Below, in pieces: positions 35,727-45,181 of a stretch of 64,000 bases of DNA. The stretch is from Flavobacterium crocinum (GTDB lineage: Bacteria > Bacteroidota > Bacteroidia > Flavobacteriales > Flavobacteriaceae). Every line of letters starts with the position of its first letter. The stretch's first letter is position 1. The position numbers and the translations under genes are program-made. The stretch covers positions 2,480,001-2,544,000 of the forward strand of contig NZ_CP029255.1 in NCBI RefSeq assembly GCF_003122385.1. The letters are read 5' to 3'. The notes under the pieces are model-generated. The model was given only the letters and a program-made list of their open reading frames with translations, did no database searches and was not told where the DNA came from.

Positions 35727-36536
35727 GTTGCTTGTTAATATTTTTATAAAAGTAAAAGTTATTATTATTTTACCAAGATAAATTTATTAACATAAAAAAT
35801 TTTTAATTTCTATTTTAACTTTTCGAGATGTGAACTTGAAGAATAAATTTCAACTGAAATAAAAAGCATCAATGTGAAGATTTTTTCGCTTTAGCGATAA
35901 CACAACTCAAACATAGATAATCAAATCATTATTCATTAATACAGTATTGCGGTGTTAAATTAATGATTTTTATAGCATTTTTGGTGTAGTAATGATTTCA
36001 ACTTAAGATTTCAATTAGCTGTATTATAGTTTTTTAAATTGTGCCCTGTATGTAGGTGCACCGATTTTGCACCCATATTTATATTAAAGCGATCTAATTC
36101 TTTGTTTAAGATACTATTGTTTAAACTTCTAAGGTCTCGAATTTTCGGGATTTTTTTCTATATAGAAACTTTGGCATGATTCTGTCGCAAATCCAAAACT
36201 TTGGAAAAAGTCTTTCAATCAATCAATCTGATCTTTATTTTTTTACGAATCATATTTCTATTAATATATTCGTTTGAATAACTAGGAATTGGACTATTAC
36301 TTGAGGATACTAAGTACTGAATAAAGGAGTTAGCCTGAGAAAAAATAAATGATTTTATATAAATAACAAAAAAAGTTATATATTTGTATAAGGTTTTTTT
36401 GGTACGCCTGCTCGTTTGTGTAAAGATTTTATCAGCCAAAAGATAGATAATATAACCTTCAGAGCTTATTATCCCACCATAGTATACAAACGCAAAATCC
36501 TTGGATAATAATCTTTGAAATTAAAAGGATTATATT
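35727..36536. other. Intergenic with weak boundary repeat (copy f)
   Basis: An 810-bp stretch without a convincing gene. At 36173-36191 it carries GGCATGATTCTGTCGCAAA, a degraded form of the boundary repeat. A TATATTTG box at 36379-36386 fits the -7 consensus and could start the transcript for the gene at 36537. Confidence 0.45.
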
Positions 36537-36992
36537 ATGGAACCTATTGACTTTTTCAAACTACAAGCAAAAAATCTATTTAGAGATTTTAAGACCCAAA
36601 AAGTAATTTCTGAAAACACAGGTGGCGATTTTAATTACGAGTATTCGCCAAAGTATTTTCATATCTATGATGTCATTACTGATTATGGCATCGACGAGGA
36701 AAATTTTACACTGATGAATGCCCAACACGTTATTGCCAAGATTGCATGCTTTGCAAAATGGGGAGATCTAGCAAAGGCATCGTTTTCGGAGTTGGAGCTG
36801 GCAAAATTATTATTTGAGCATCAAGATAAAATTGACATACTTTCATGGAATCTTTACATCGCTGAAGCGCAGGCGATGAATGAGCAGTTGCTGGATGCAG
36901 AGATACAGGTCGGAATTTTCGAGCAGGTTGTGATTGAGGATAATATTTTTGACATGTCAATTCAGAGTTATCTACTAAAGCACGACTTCTAA
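36537..36992 (+). CDS. Hypothetical protein
   Basis: 151 residues, acidic, with no signal peptide, membrane helix or recognised domain. Mainly helical in the second half (QHVIAKIACFAKWGDLAKASFSELELAKLLFEH). It stands alone on the plus strand at the edge of the island. The non-coding DNA after it shares a short motif with the DNA downstream of the PcfJ gene (see 37128), so it may be part of the element backbone rather than cargo. Confidence 0.65.
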   Translation: MEPIDFFKLQAKNLFRDFKTQKVISENTGGDFNYEYSPKYFHIYDVITDYGIDEENFTLMNAQHVIAKIACFAKWGDLAKASFSELELAKLLFEHQDKIDILSWNLYIAEAQAMNEQLLDAEIQVGIFEQVVIEDNIFDMSIQSYLLKHDF

Positions 36993-37685
36993 GTATCTAT
37001 CAGAGAAAAACACGGTTCAAAAGTACCGCAGCATTTAGCAGGGAGCATAAGATTTTCCTGCACGGGAATATGTAATATAAAAATCTATAGTAGCAGTAAT
37101 GACCCATGTGATTGTTCAGTATTGCCCTAAAGTGTCTGGGCCACGAAAAAAGCCGGCATTATGCCGGCTTTAATTTATTTACCTGATTGTGCGCTTCTTC
37201 ATCCGTTTTTTTATCTGAAAGAGATTTCTGTTTATAAGAGCTAAAATCAGCCAATGATATTTTGACGCATTTTTTTTAAGTCACCTGGATCGAATGAATT
37301 TCATTTTTTGCGCGAAAGTTCTATGGTTTCCAATTACTGGCTTTCCACATTCGCAAAAAGCATAAGCGAATTTTTATTAGAAGAATTCAATAAAAGGATT
37401 TCACCTTTAATCCTACTTTGGAAAAACCCTCGGCTTTTGGATAGGACACGGTTCAGGAAAGTAATCTACATCTTGTAAATTATATTTCCCAGCGTTTATC
37501 TTGATTTTTTTTCAGTTAATTTTAAATTAGCTTAAAGTGTGTTTAACTATTTAAACAAGTGAATACCCAGTACTACCCGCTAGAATAGCGGTAGATAATA
37601 CAACTACAATACTCGCTGCTTCGCGTCTTCCTATTATTTTACTGGCCAGAGCTACATATTAATTCATAAAATTTGATTAGCAAAG
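36993..37685. other. Intergenic with one terminator
   Basis: About 690 bp between the hypothetical gene and the HExxH peptidase gene. TAAAGTGTCTG at 37128-37138 comes before an A-run and a hairpin, and the same order occurs at 59530-59575. Apart from the terminator at 37149 I see no gene. Confidence 0.5.
37149..37171 (-). terminator. Hairpin terminator
   Basis: AAAGCCGGCAT (37149-37159) and ATGCCGGCTTT (37161-37171) form an 11-bp inverted repeat. On the minus strand it is followed by six T, so it probably ends the operon that comes from 43340, although it lies about 500 bp beyond the last stop. It could also serve the gene at 36537. Confidence 0.75.
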
Positions 37686-38612
37686 CTACCTACTTTTGAT
37701 CTGAGAACACATTTGATAAAAAAATTGCTTAAAATCATCTACAAAAGTTGGATAAGAAAAACCAAGTTGAAATTGATTATCCCAAAGTTTTATCGCTAAG
37801 GTGGCTACTCCCCAGATTGGTTCCTCAGGAGGTGCATCTAAGATTGAGAGATAAGTTTTTATTCTTTCATCAGTATCAGGATGAGTTTCTTGTCCGTAAA
37901 CATTATCCTTTAAGAATAGCAAACTAACAAAACCCATAAGAAGGCCGTATTCAACACTTTTTTTATTTTCATCATCCCGACAATTCAAAAGCAACTCGAT
38001 TGCTCGTTTATCCGCTTCAATCTCTTTATCAATACTAGTTTGATTCTTTTTATTGAAGTGGTCTAATTCTAGATGCGCGTACTCATGTGCTAATATAAAA
38101 GTCATAGCATACATATATAAACTATTAGTTCTAAGGACATGAAATTCCTCTTCCTCTGAAAATTCTTCAGGATTGGGAAAATATTTTTTGTCCCAAGGGG
38201 AATAAGATACTACTAAAGATTTACCATACTGAAAAAGTTCTTCAGTTATATTTAATAAAGCTACGTTCACTTCCTCTATATTTGCTTGCCCCTGCTTTTT
38301 TTGCATTGGTTTAGCAACACCTTCCTCATACATAATAAATAAACTGAAGCAATTTATCCAGACAAATGACATAAAGGTTTCATGAATATTAACTTTACCT
38401 GTTTCATCAACATAAGGCTTCTGATTCTGTGTTATTGCTCTAGGTGAAACGTGATAATAAATACCAGGAAAAAGTTTGCCAGAATTTATCATTTCTTGGA
38501 TTTCCTTCGCAAAATCACCATGCAAATTTTCAAACCTACTACTTATATTGTGCTTTAAGACGCGAATGGGCTGTTCTCCAGTATGACTGGGAAGTTTAAT
38601 ACTTTTTTTCAT
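37686..38612 (-). CDS. HExxH zinc peptidase of the MBL/ATPase operon
   Basis: 308 residues. The zinc motif HEYAH (176-180) and a downstream EIEADKRAIELL (third ligand Glu199) define a gluzincin-type peptidase. The size and HEYAH...EADKRA layout recall the Lit-like phage exclusion peptidases (U49), which cleave EF-Tu in infected cells; this is a resemblance only. It is the last gene of the five-gene operon, 15 bp after the ATPase gene. It could be the effector whose activity the rest of the operon controls. Confidence 0.75.
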   Translation of the reverse strand: MKKSIKLPSHTGEQPIRVLKHNISSRFENLHGDFAKEIQEMINSGKLFPGIYYHVSPRAITQNQKPYVDETGKVNIHETFMSFVWINCFSLFIMYEEGVAKPMQKKQGQANIEEVNVALLNITEELFQYGKSLVVSYSPWDKKYFPNPEEFSEEEEFHVLRTNSLYMYAMTFILAHEYAHLELDHFNKKNQTSIDKEIEADKRAIELLLNCRDDENKKSVEYGLLMGFVSLLFLKDNVYGQETHPDTDERIKTYLSILDAPPEEPIWGVATLAIKLWDNQFQLGFSYPTFVDDFKQFFYQMCSQIKSR

Positions 38613-38627
38613 TAAAAACGCAGAATA

Positions 38628-40718
38628 TTAATGTTGCATAGGTTGAATGCATTTGTCTTTTCGATTATGCGAATCGATAATATTAATTTTATAGTCTTGA
38701 TCTTTAACTAATTTAGTTTCTTCAAGAATGTTTAAAAGATCCACCTCTACCTTTTTAATTTGACCATTTTCAGAAATTGTTACTTTATCTTCTTTCGAAA
38801 TTGCAACCAATATTTGCCGATTCTTATTCTTGCTGGTTTCCTTTAACAATTGTTTTAAATCCGCAGATGCTATTGCATGCTGTCCTGGTTCGTCAAGAAT
38901 TAAGATTCCAAGATGCAGTTCAGCTTTCACCAATAAGGTCATATAGAATGCCCACTGTGCACGAATGAAATCACTAGCTGACGATAGTAATCTAATAGGC
39001 TGCGGCGTTATGGTGCCGACGCTTACAACTGGGAATAGTTTATTTGATTCCTCTTGAGAAATGTATATACGTGAAAGTATTTCTTTGGAATAGCCAAATT
39101 TATCCAAATAGTCAATAAATTGATTTTTGAAATCATATATCTTTTTCTGATCAAGCTCAAAATGGCGTTTAAGCACTTCTTTTCTTGCTCGAATTTGTGC
39201 AAGTTTTTCCGAGATTTGCATTAAGTCTGTCTTAAATCTCTTAAATTGATGTCTAATCTTAGTCATTTTTTCAAGTTCAAACTTTATGCGCATTTCTTCG
39301 TCAATGCTTATTCGTGAAGGAATTCGTGAATCGTCCAGTAGTTCTTTGTCTAGAATAGACAGAGTGTTTTTTAATTCACCAATCTTCTCTTGGTAATAAT
39401 TGACTATTTTATCAAAGCGTTCACTAAGATTTTGTGAACTTTTAAGATACGATTCGTATAAGCTGCGTTCGGACTTATAAAATGATATTGATTTTGAGCC
39501 GTCAACTCGATCAATATTTTTAAGTTCGATGTTGGGATTAGTTAGTAAAGATGAGTTGCAGACTGGACAATTTTCCACAGCTCCAACATGAAAAGATTGT
39601 AGCTGGTTAAGTTTGTTTATCCCCTCGAGAGCTTCAATCTCCCTGCTTAAATGATCAACTGTACTTAAATAATTTTTTATTTTTATTTCTTCATTGACTT
39701 GCTGTTCATTAACTTTCTGTAGTTCTTTATTTAAAAGGGCTAATTTTTTGCTTGTTTCCTCTTGTTTTGACAAAATTTCATCGCTGGTTACCTTGGAAAT
39801 TTCCAAGGTATTTTTTATAGTTAAAATCCGACTTTTTTCATTGAGTTCTGATATTATTTGCTCTAAGGTACTATAATTGCCTTTGGTATCTCTAGTCTGC
39901 AAATCAAGTTTTGCGATTTTTGCCGGAGAAAGCTCAGCTGTAAACGTTTCTGTAAGGTTCGCGGTTATCAGATTGTAATATGACGTAATAGTTTGAAAAG
40001 TCTCGACAGTATTTGTCCAAACATTTTTATATTCCTTTTCGCGCTGCTTTAGTTTATCGAGTTCAAACTCTTCTATTAATCCGCTAAGACCTAACGTATA
40101 TTCGACAATTTTTTGTTTGGCTTTTTTTGTGTTAAAAACAGGAATCTGTGCAAAGAAATCTGACCAGCCTTTTGTCTGCTCCACGAATGAGCTCGCAAAT
40201 ATCTGCTGCAGGTACAGTATTTTTTGCGTAGTTCCGTCATCATCGACAAAAAGCGGTATTGGTATTTTTGAAAAATCAGAAAGCCATTTATAAAAGCCGT
40301 TAGAATGGTCAGTATCACCTGCTGCGTGTATAAACTTTTCCTCAGGTGATCCATCATTGATCTGGACGTTAATCAAATTAGGGTCTTCTTCATAGTGAGA
40401 TTTGATAACCCTTGTAATTATAGCCATTTCGCCATCTTGGTTGCTGATTTCTAGTTGTGCGGACGATTCAAAAACATTAAAGTTCTGGTTATTGTACTTG
40501 AAACTAGTCTTTAAACATTCTTTTAGTCCGTCAGAATTACCATAGCTAGCCAATTGCTCCATCCCTAGACAATAATAGATGCAAGACAATACAGTGGATT
40601 TACCACTAGAATTGTCGCCAGAAAGAATATTTAGTCCAGAACTAAAACTGTATTCGAAACCAAATTTTCCACCCTCAGTTTCTGTAACCAAGGCTTTAAT
40701 TGAGTGAATCTTGATCAT
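38628..40718 (-). CDS. SMC/Rad50-like ATPase with zinc hook
   Basis: 696 residues. Walker A is SGDNSSGKST (33-42). Long coiled coils (about 215-380 and 400-530) flank a CPVC zinc hook (384-387). An ABC signature region (LLSSASDFIRAQWA, about 577-590) and Walker B (LGILILDEP, 603-611) follow. This is the order of Rad50/RecF-type ATPases. Such ATPases in three-component ABC (ABC-3C) systems sit with a small middle component and a variable effector. It lies 3 bp after the 148-residue gene. It probably binds DNA ends or another phage signal and drives the effector. Confidence 0.88.
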   Translation of the reverse strand: MIKIHSIKALVTETEGGKFGFEYSFSSGLNILSGDNSSGKSTVLSCIYYCLGMEQLASYGNSDGLKECLKTSFKYNNQNFNVFESSAQLEISNQDGEMAIITRVIKSHYEEDPNLINVQINDGSPEEKFIHAAGDTDHSNGFYKWLSDFSKIPIPLFVDDDGTTQKILYLQQIFASSFVEQTKGWSDFFAQIPVFNTKKAKQKIVEYTLGLSGLIEEFELDKLKQREKEYKNVWTNTVETFQTITSYYNLITANLTETFTAELSPAKIAKLDLQTRDTKGNYSTLEQIISELNEKSRILTIKNTLEISKVTSDEILSKQEETSKKLALLNKELQKVNEQQVNEEIKIKNYLSTVDHLSREIEALEGINKLNQLQSFHVGAVENCPVCNSSLLTNPNIELKNIDRVDGSKSISFYKSERSLYESYLKSSQNLSERFDKIVNYYQEKIGELKNTLSILDKELLDDSRIPSRISIDEEMRIKFELEKMTKIRHQFKRFKTDLMQISEKLAQIRARKEVLKRHFELDQKKIYDFKNQFIDYLDKFGYSKEILSRIYISQEESNKLFPVVSVGTITPQPIRLLSSASDFIRAQWAFYMTLLVKAELHLGILILDEPGQHAIASADLKQLLKETSKNKNRQILVAISKEDKVTISENGQIKKVEVDLLNILEETKLVKDQDYKINIIDSHNRKDKCIQPMQH

Positions 40719-40721
40719 TTT

Positions 40722-41168
40722 CTACCAGATTAATTGTTGTTTTTTAAGTTCGGTCATACTAACAGCTTTGCACCATTTCATAATTTCTTTACGAATTTCT
40801 GGCATTATATTGTTTTCTTCCACTTCTGTGACTATGGATAATCCTGTAATGCTTAATCCAAAACTAATAACTCCGTTATTGTCCTTTATTACTAAATATT
40901 TTTTCTCATGCGATAAAATTATGTTTTTACGCAATGAACCGGAAATTTCCCAAGGGGAAGAAAGCAAAGTTGATAGCTTTTTTACGGAAACATTTTTCTT
41001 TACGGCATCCAAAATAAAGGCGATCTTTTTTAAAGGTACTGAAAGCGTTTTTCCATTAACCGAATATTTTATAATCAGTAAGATCATCAATATATTAATC
41101 TGATCGTTGTCTTGATAACCTTCAAGAATCTTGATCTTATTTCCTTTTATTGTTATTTTTTCATTCAT
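40722..41168 (-). CDS. Small middle-component-like protein
   Basis: 148 residues. No certain family. The sequence is helical with a possible winged-helix pattern (DQINILMILLIIKYSVNGKTLSVPLKKIAFILDAVKKNVS, then a strand-rich C-terminus). Its size and place, directly before the ATPase gene (3 bp) and overlapping the protease gene (8 bases), match the middle component of ABC-3C systems. I infer the role from this placement. Confidence 0.65.
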   Translation of the reverse strand: MNEKITIKGNKIKILEGYQDNDQINILMILLIIKYSVNGKTLSVPLKKIAFILDAVKKNVSVKKLSTLLSSPWEISGSLRKNIILSHEKKYLVIKDNNGVISFGLSITGLSIVTEVEENNIMPEIRKEIMKWCKAVSMTELKKQQLIW

Positions 41169-42306
41169 TACCTAAGATGCTTAAACTACAATCTGCAATC
41201 CATTCACTAATTCCATAAAATGCCAAAAGCTTTACATCCGAGACAGAAAAGACAGAACCTAAACAATCACGTAAGTAACTTTCATATTCATTCTTAATCT
41301 TTGTAACTCCAAGACGAGCCTCCATTTTATCATTGGCATAGATGTTTTTATCTTCTAGATCATAAACTCGGTAGGCATCTTTATATAGAGCAAACAATTG
41401 TTCATTATTACGTAACTCAGCAGTAATGTATGCTTTACCAAGAAGCATTTTTTTTATAATATGCCTTTTGTTTTTTTCTAATTGATCTTTGGGATATACA
41501 TTAGGAAGTTTGTCGTTGATATATTCAAGTTGCGGTTTATTAAGATCATTATTCTCCCATTCAGTAATAGCATCCTCATCAATAGCGTCAAAAATAGCTT
41601 CTAATGAACTTGCATTCAGGGCAGCGTCGAAATTTAATTCCTCTGAATTCATTATTGGAAGTTCTATTCCTAAAATGTTAAGAGCAGATAAAGCCGTTAC
41701 ACTTACAAATTGAATTTGACCGTCATCTCCTTTATTTGGAATTTCTGTCATGACTCCTGCGCATATTAGTTCCTTATGATTTTCAATAAACAACCCAGAG
41801 CCTGACCATCCGCCTAACCAGTCACTACCAGAACTATAAGTATTATTAGTTAAAAGAACTTTATCGACATCACATAGGAAATGATAGGTAATTTTATCAC
41901 AATCTGTATTGAAAGTTAATTTTCTGTGAGTCACCGAAGTTTTAGAGCTTTCATACTTTCCGCGAAACATTAGCGAATGTGCAGGGTTTTTTGGAATTGA
42001 GCAGAATTTTGGACATATGAAATTTGCGAGAGCCGATTGGCAATCTAATTTAAGAATTAAAATATCATGTTCTTTTGCCAATTCGTGATTTCCCACTAAC
42101 TCAATAATCGGATGTGCTAGACCAGTATGATCTACGACATTCCATTTTTTTAGGTCGGGTGATTGGTCAAATTTTTTTCCAAATAAATTATGACTTGCTG
42201 TTAAACATAGTAGATCTCCATTCCATGGGAAAATTACTGAACTACCAATAAATTTGCCATCCTTATGAATTAGACCCGTAGTGGTATTTAAATTAGGAGT
42301 AATCAT
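41161..42306 (-). CDS. Trypsin-like serine protease
   Basis: 381 residues. The chymotrypsin-fold triad is visible: His39 in LTASHN, Asp81 in EHDILILKLD and Ser168 in GGWSGSGLF, with the strand before it. The last 150 residues are helical and unassigned; they could contact the ATPase or the middle component. No signal peptide, so it acts in the cytosol. It overlaps the MBL gene by 4 bases (ATGA) and the small gene by 8. A trypsin-like effector next to an ABC ATPase has been described for ABC-3C-type systems. Confidence 0.85.
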   Translation of the reverse strand: MITPNLNTTTGLIHKDGKFIGSSVIFPWNGDLLCLTASHNLFGKKFDQSPDLKKWNVVDHTGLAHPIIELVGNHELAKEHDILILKLDCQSALANFICPKFCSIPKNPAHSLMFRGKYESSKTSVTHRKLTFNTDCDKITYHFLCDVDKVLLTNNTYSSGSDWLGGWSGSGLFIENHKELICAGVMTEIPNKGDDGQIQFVSVTALSALNILGIELPIMNSEELNFDAALNASSLEAIFDAIDEDAITEWENNDLNKPQLEYINDKLPNVYPKDQLEKNKRHIIKKMLLGKAYITAELRNNEQLFALYKDAYRVYDLEDKNIYANDKMEARLGVTKIKNEYESYLRDCLGSVFSVSDVKLLAFYGISEWIADCSLSILGNE

Positions 42307-43340
42307 TCTTCAGGAAATTTTAAAAATTTAATTACTTGAAAATCCAAATTAAGTGTTTCTTGCTCTTCAGGCGTTAAAAGTTTGTCCAAAGGCAAAGGGT
42401 AATTCGAATAAATTGTAATGGGATGGTCATTTGAAATTCTGCCATAGGTGCTTATTAATATTAAAGTTTCCCTTGAAGGATGGTAATAAGGCCCAGTTCC
42501 GTCAGTCGAGATCAAATATTTTGAACATTTTATTCTTTCCAATAAGTCTTGAGTTGTATTATGTTTGGAGCCGTGGTGGCTTACTTTAAATAAATCAATT
42601 TCTAGAGGTTTCTCTTTTGTATGCCCTTTGAGTTCTAATTCTTCACATATAAGTTCCGGATTAGCATCACCTAGAAATAAGAGCCTAAAATCTTGATATT
42701 CTACTGTAAAAGCGATGGAGCTGGCATTGAGAAGATCTGTTTCCCAATTGTGTGGCACAGGCTGATTGGATAGAATATGATTTCTTTCAATTAATAATTC
42801 GTCACGTGTAGCTACTTTGTTGTCAACTTGGTTTCTCGCTTGTTCATACTGTTGATAAATTTCATTGGCAGTCCATTTGGACACCAATGTATCAATTACT
42901 TCTTTCTTTGGGGAAAGAATCTGTAGTTTTAACCCGTGCATGGTAATTGAATTACCATCAGTCTGGTCTAAATAGAGAGGTGTACAATGTATGCCACGAG
43001 TAAATAGAAGTTCCTCCAACTTTACGCCATGTTCCACTCCAACTAGATCGGAATCTGAAGGCGCAAAAACAAGCTGTGGAGTATTCATAAAAACTCTTAA
43101 TGCAGGATTAAGTTTGGTTTCCTTATCGCTCAACCATTTAAAAAAACCTCCAACATGATCATAATCTACATGAGTTACAAGTATAGAGTCGTCCTTACCA
43201 AAATCTTGAACTATGGGTTTAAAAAATCGATAAGTATTTTGGTTTCCCGCATCAATCAGAAGTCGATGTGGACCTTCTTCATTCCAGGTGAGTAAAAAAC
43301 TATCACCTTTTCCGGCAAGAAAACAATCCAGCTTTAACAT
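42303..43340 (-). CDS. Metallo-beta-lactamase-fold hydrolase (ComEC-like)
   Basis: 345 residues. The metal motif HVDYDH (57-62, in THVDYDHVGG), GDA in LLFLGDANPE (224-226) and SHHGS (254-258) are those of the ComEC/Rec2-type MBL domain, often a nuclease or phosphodiesterase. No membrane segments, so it is soluble. First gene of the five-gene operon; the promoter should lie in the AT-rich DNA just above 43340. In this setting it may degrade DNA or a nucleotide signal. Confidence 0.88.
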   Translation of the reverse strand: MLKLDCFLAGKGDSFLLTWNEEGPHRLLIDAGNQNTYRFFKPIVQDFGKDDSILVTHVDYDHVGGFFKWLSDKETKLNPALRVFMNTPQLVFAPSDSDLVGVEHGVKLEELLFTRGIHCTPLYLDQTDGNSITMHGLKLQILSPKKEVIDTLVSKWTANEIYQQYEQARNQVDNKVATRDELLIERNHILSNQPVPHNWETDLLNASSIAFTVEYQDFRLLFLGDANPELICEELELKGHTKEKPLEIDLFKVSHHGSKHNTTQDLLERIKCSKYLISTDGTGPYYHPSRETLILISTYGRISNDHPITIYSNYPLPLDKLLTPEEQETLNLDFQVIKFLKFPEE

Positions 43341-43804
43341 TGCAAATAATTTAAAGAGGATGCACTCATAAATTGTTTTATGTATTTATTTTGCATAATT
43401 AAAAGATTAGTTGGTTTAAAAATACAAAAAATCACTTCTTAATATTATATATAGTAAGATTAAGACTGTTTTTTTTTTGCACTTATCAGTATACAATTAG
43501 CGTTTTTTTATTAGTGCGATAACTATTTTAAATTCTTTGCAAGTCTGTATCTTTTTTGTAACATCTCATTAATAGGGTTTTAACTAGCATATTTTTACTC
43601 GAAAGTATTTATTTCTTTAAATTTTTGAATGATTATTAAAATTATTGATTTTGTATTTCGAGCATTACTATAAATGAATTCAGGTATTTGTACTTGCTCC
43701 TATACTTGTTAATTTTGAAAGTTAGGTTTGTAAATTTTTCAAGTTAATGTTTTTTAAAGAGCGGATGGTTTTTTGATCGATAAGTAAAAATTACAACCTA
43801 GAAT
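43341..43804. other. Intergenic, promoter region of the MBL operon
   Basis: Very AT-rich and without a gene. The first 100 bp should hold the promoter for the five-gene operon. I see no boundary repeat here. Confidence 0.5.
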
Positions 43805-43834
43805 AAAAAAGCCTGCAAAAATGCAGGCTTTTTT
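43805..43834. terminator. Hairpin terminator
   Basis: AAAAAAGCCTGCA and TGCAGGCTTTTTT (43805-43817 and 43822-43834) pair around an A4 loop. It lies 18 bp beyond the stop of the gene at 43852 on the minus strand. Confidence 0.9.
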
Positions 43835-43851
43835 GTGATTTTAATTTTATT

Positions 43852-44568
43852 CTAAAAATAAAATTTACCTTCTGCTTCAAATCCTAAAGGCTTTTGAGAA
43901 GGCATTTTCTCTAATTCTGATTTTTCACCCTTTCTTGTGTAAACATCAACAAAACGTTCCCTGTCTTTCCCCATCAGATGTTTGCCTTTTTGCCTCTCTA
44001 GCCAGCCGGTAATAGTTACTCCAACAAAATTTTTGTAAAGTTCTCGTCGAGCTAATGGACTAGTGTTATTGAAACTTTCCCGACTTCTACCTTGCAGCTC
44101 AGCTTGCGGATGTCTGCTGTGGTCGTATTTCCACCATACAGCAATTTCAAGTTCACCGAATCCTATGTCACGCCATTTTATAACGGAAGGATATCCGAAA
44201 ACTTCTGCAAAAATGTGTCCCTTCTCATCATTTTCGTGCAGATTTCCAGGACTATGTAGGGAAATCAGTTTCCTCTTTAGGAGTTCATTTACTCCTGCCA
44301 CTAAAAGATTGCGATACGGATCAATTTTTTTTACTGGCGTGAGCTTTAATTTTTTGCTTGTGATATCTCCCTTATTGACGATGCTGGGTTTTAAGGCATT
44401 TTCTCTTGTAATACTGTTTTGAAAATTCTTAAAATTAGTGAATCCGGCCTCTATGGCGGCAACATCCAATGCTTGAATGTGTGTAATATTTTGTTGTTTT
44501 TTGATTTTCTTAGCCTGACGTTTTAAGTAGCTTTCACTGTGGTTTGCTTTGTTCTGTTTCATTTTCAT
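43852..44568 (-). CDS. Hypothetical protein, DUF5623-like N-terminus
   Basis: 238 residues from the ATG at 44568; a GTG at 44610 would add 14. The first 70 residues (LKRQAKKIKKQQNITHIQALDVAAIEAGFTNFKNF) match a short conserved segment found at the N-terminus of several uncharacterised bacterial proteins, including DUF5623. The rest contains a tryptophan-rich part (VIKWRDIGFGELEIAVWWKYD) and no known catalytic motif. It is a single gene with its own terminator. The function is unknown. Confidence 0.65.
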   Translation of the reverse strand: MKMKQNKANHSESYLKRQAKKIKKQQNITHIQALDVAAIEAGFTNFKNFQNSITRENALKPSIVNKGDITSKKLKLTPVKKIDPYRNLLVAGVNELLKRKLISLHSPGNLHENDEKGHIFAEVFGYPSVIKWRDIGFGELEIAVWWKYDHSRHPQAELQGRSRESFNNTSPLARRELYKNFVGVTITGWLERQKGKHLMGKDRERFVDVYTRKGEKSELEKMPSQKPLGFEAEGKFYF

Positions 44569-45181
44569 TGTGATTTTAAATCTCGTAAAAAAATGTCGTC
44601 CACCTTCCACTTTTCGAAACGAGAATTAAGTTTCGACAATGAAATTGTAAATAAGACGGTGCTGATACAGCTTTGCTGTGATGGACGGCTCGCTTCCGTT
44701 AAAAGCAATGGATAAATATAATTAAAATTAAGTTACTATCTTAATATTCTGATGTTTAGTTTTCAAGAATAGAAATATGCTCATTTAATGCCTGTTATGA
44801 ATGGAGTAGTGTAACTATTGAGTAATTAATTTAGAGTGATTTCAATGTTTTACTGTTTGGTACTTTTCTGGACTGGGAAAGAGAGATTTCTTGACAAATT
44901 TAAGGGCATCGGTGCCTGCAAACTATTATTTCTTAGTGCATCTAGTCCTTTTGACTGAAAATTCTGCTAACTTTCGTTGTAATTGCTATATTTACTTCAA
45001 ATAAATCCTAATGCTATTTTAGGCGTTTATATGCATAAAATGTTTGTAAAAAGTATAGACGTTTTCTTGATATTTTCGATATGTCAATATTTTTGGTCAT
45101 TAGCATTTTTGGATGTAGAAATTTTTTATGCAGTTTTTTAAACGTTGTCTAGATTAATATGTCAGTAAAAGAATATATTTT
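44569..45181. other. Intergenic, no gene seen
   Basis: About 610 bp between divergent genes. It should hold promoters for both the gene at 43852 and the large STAND gene at 45182. No repeat or hairpin stands out. Confidence 0.5.

Noticed and set aside
18117..36191. CRISPR array
   Set aside because: The boundary repeats are too few, too far apart and irregularly spaced, and no cas gene is present.
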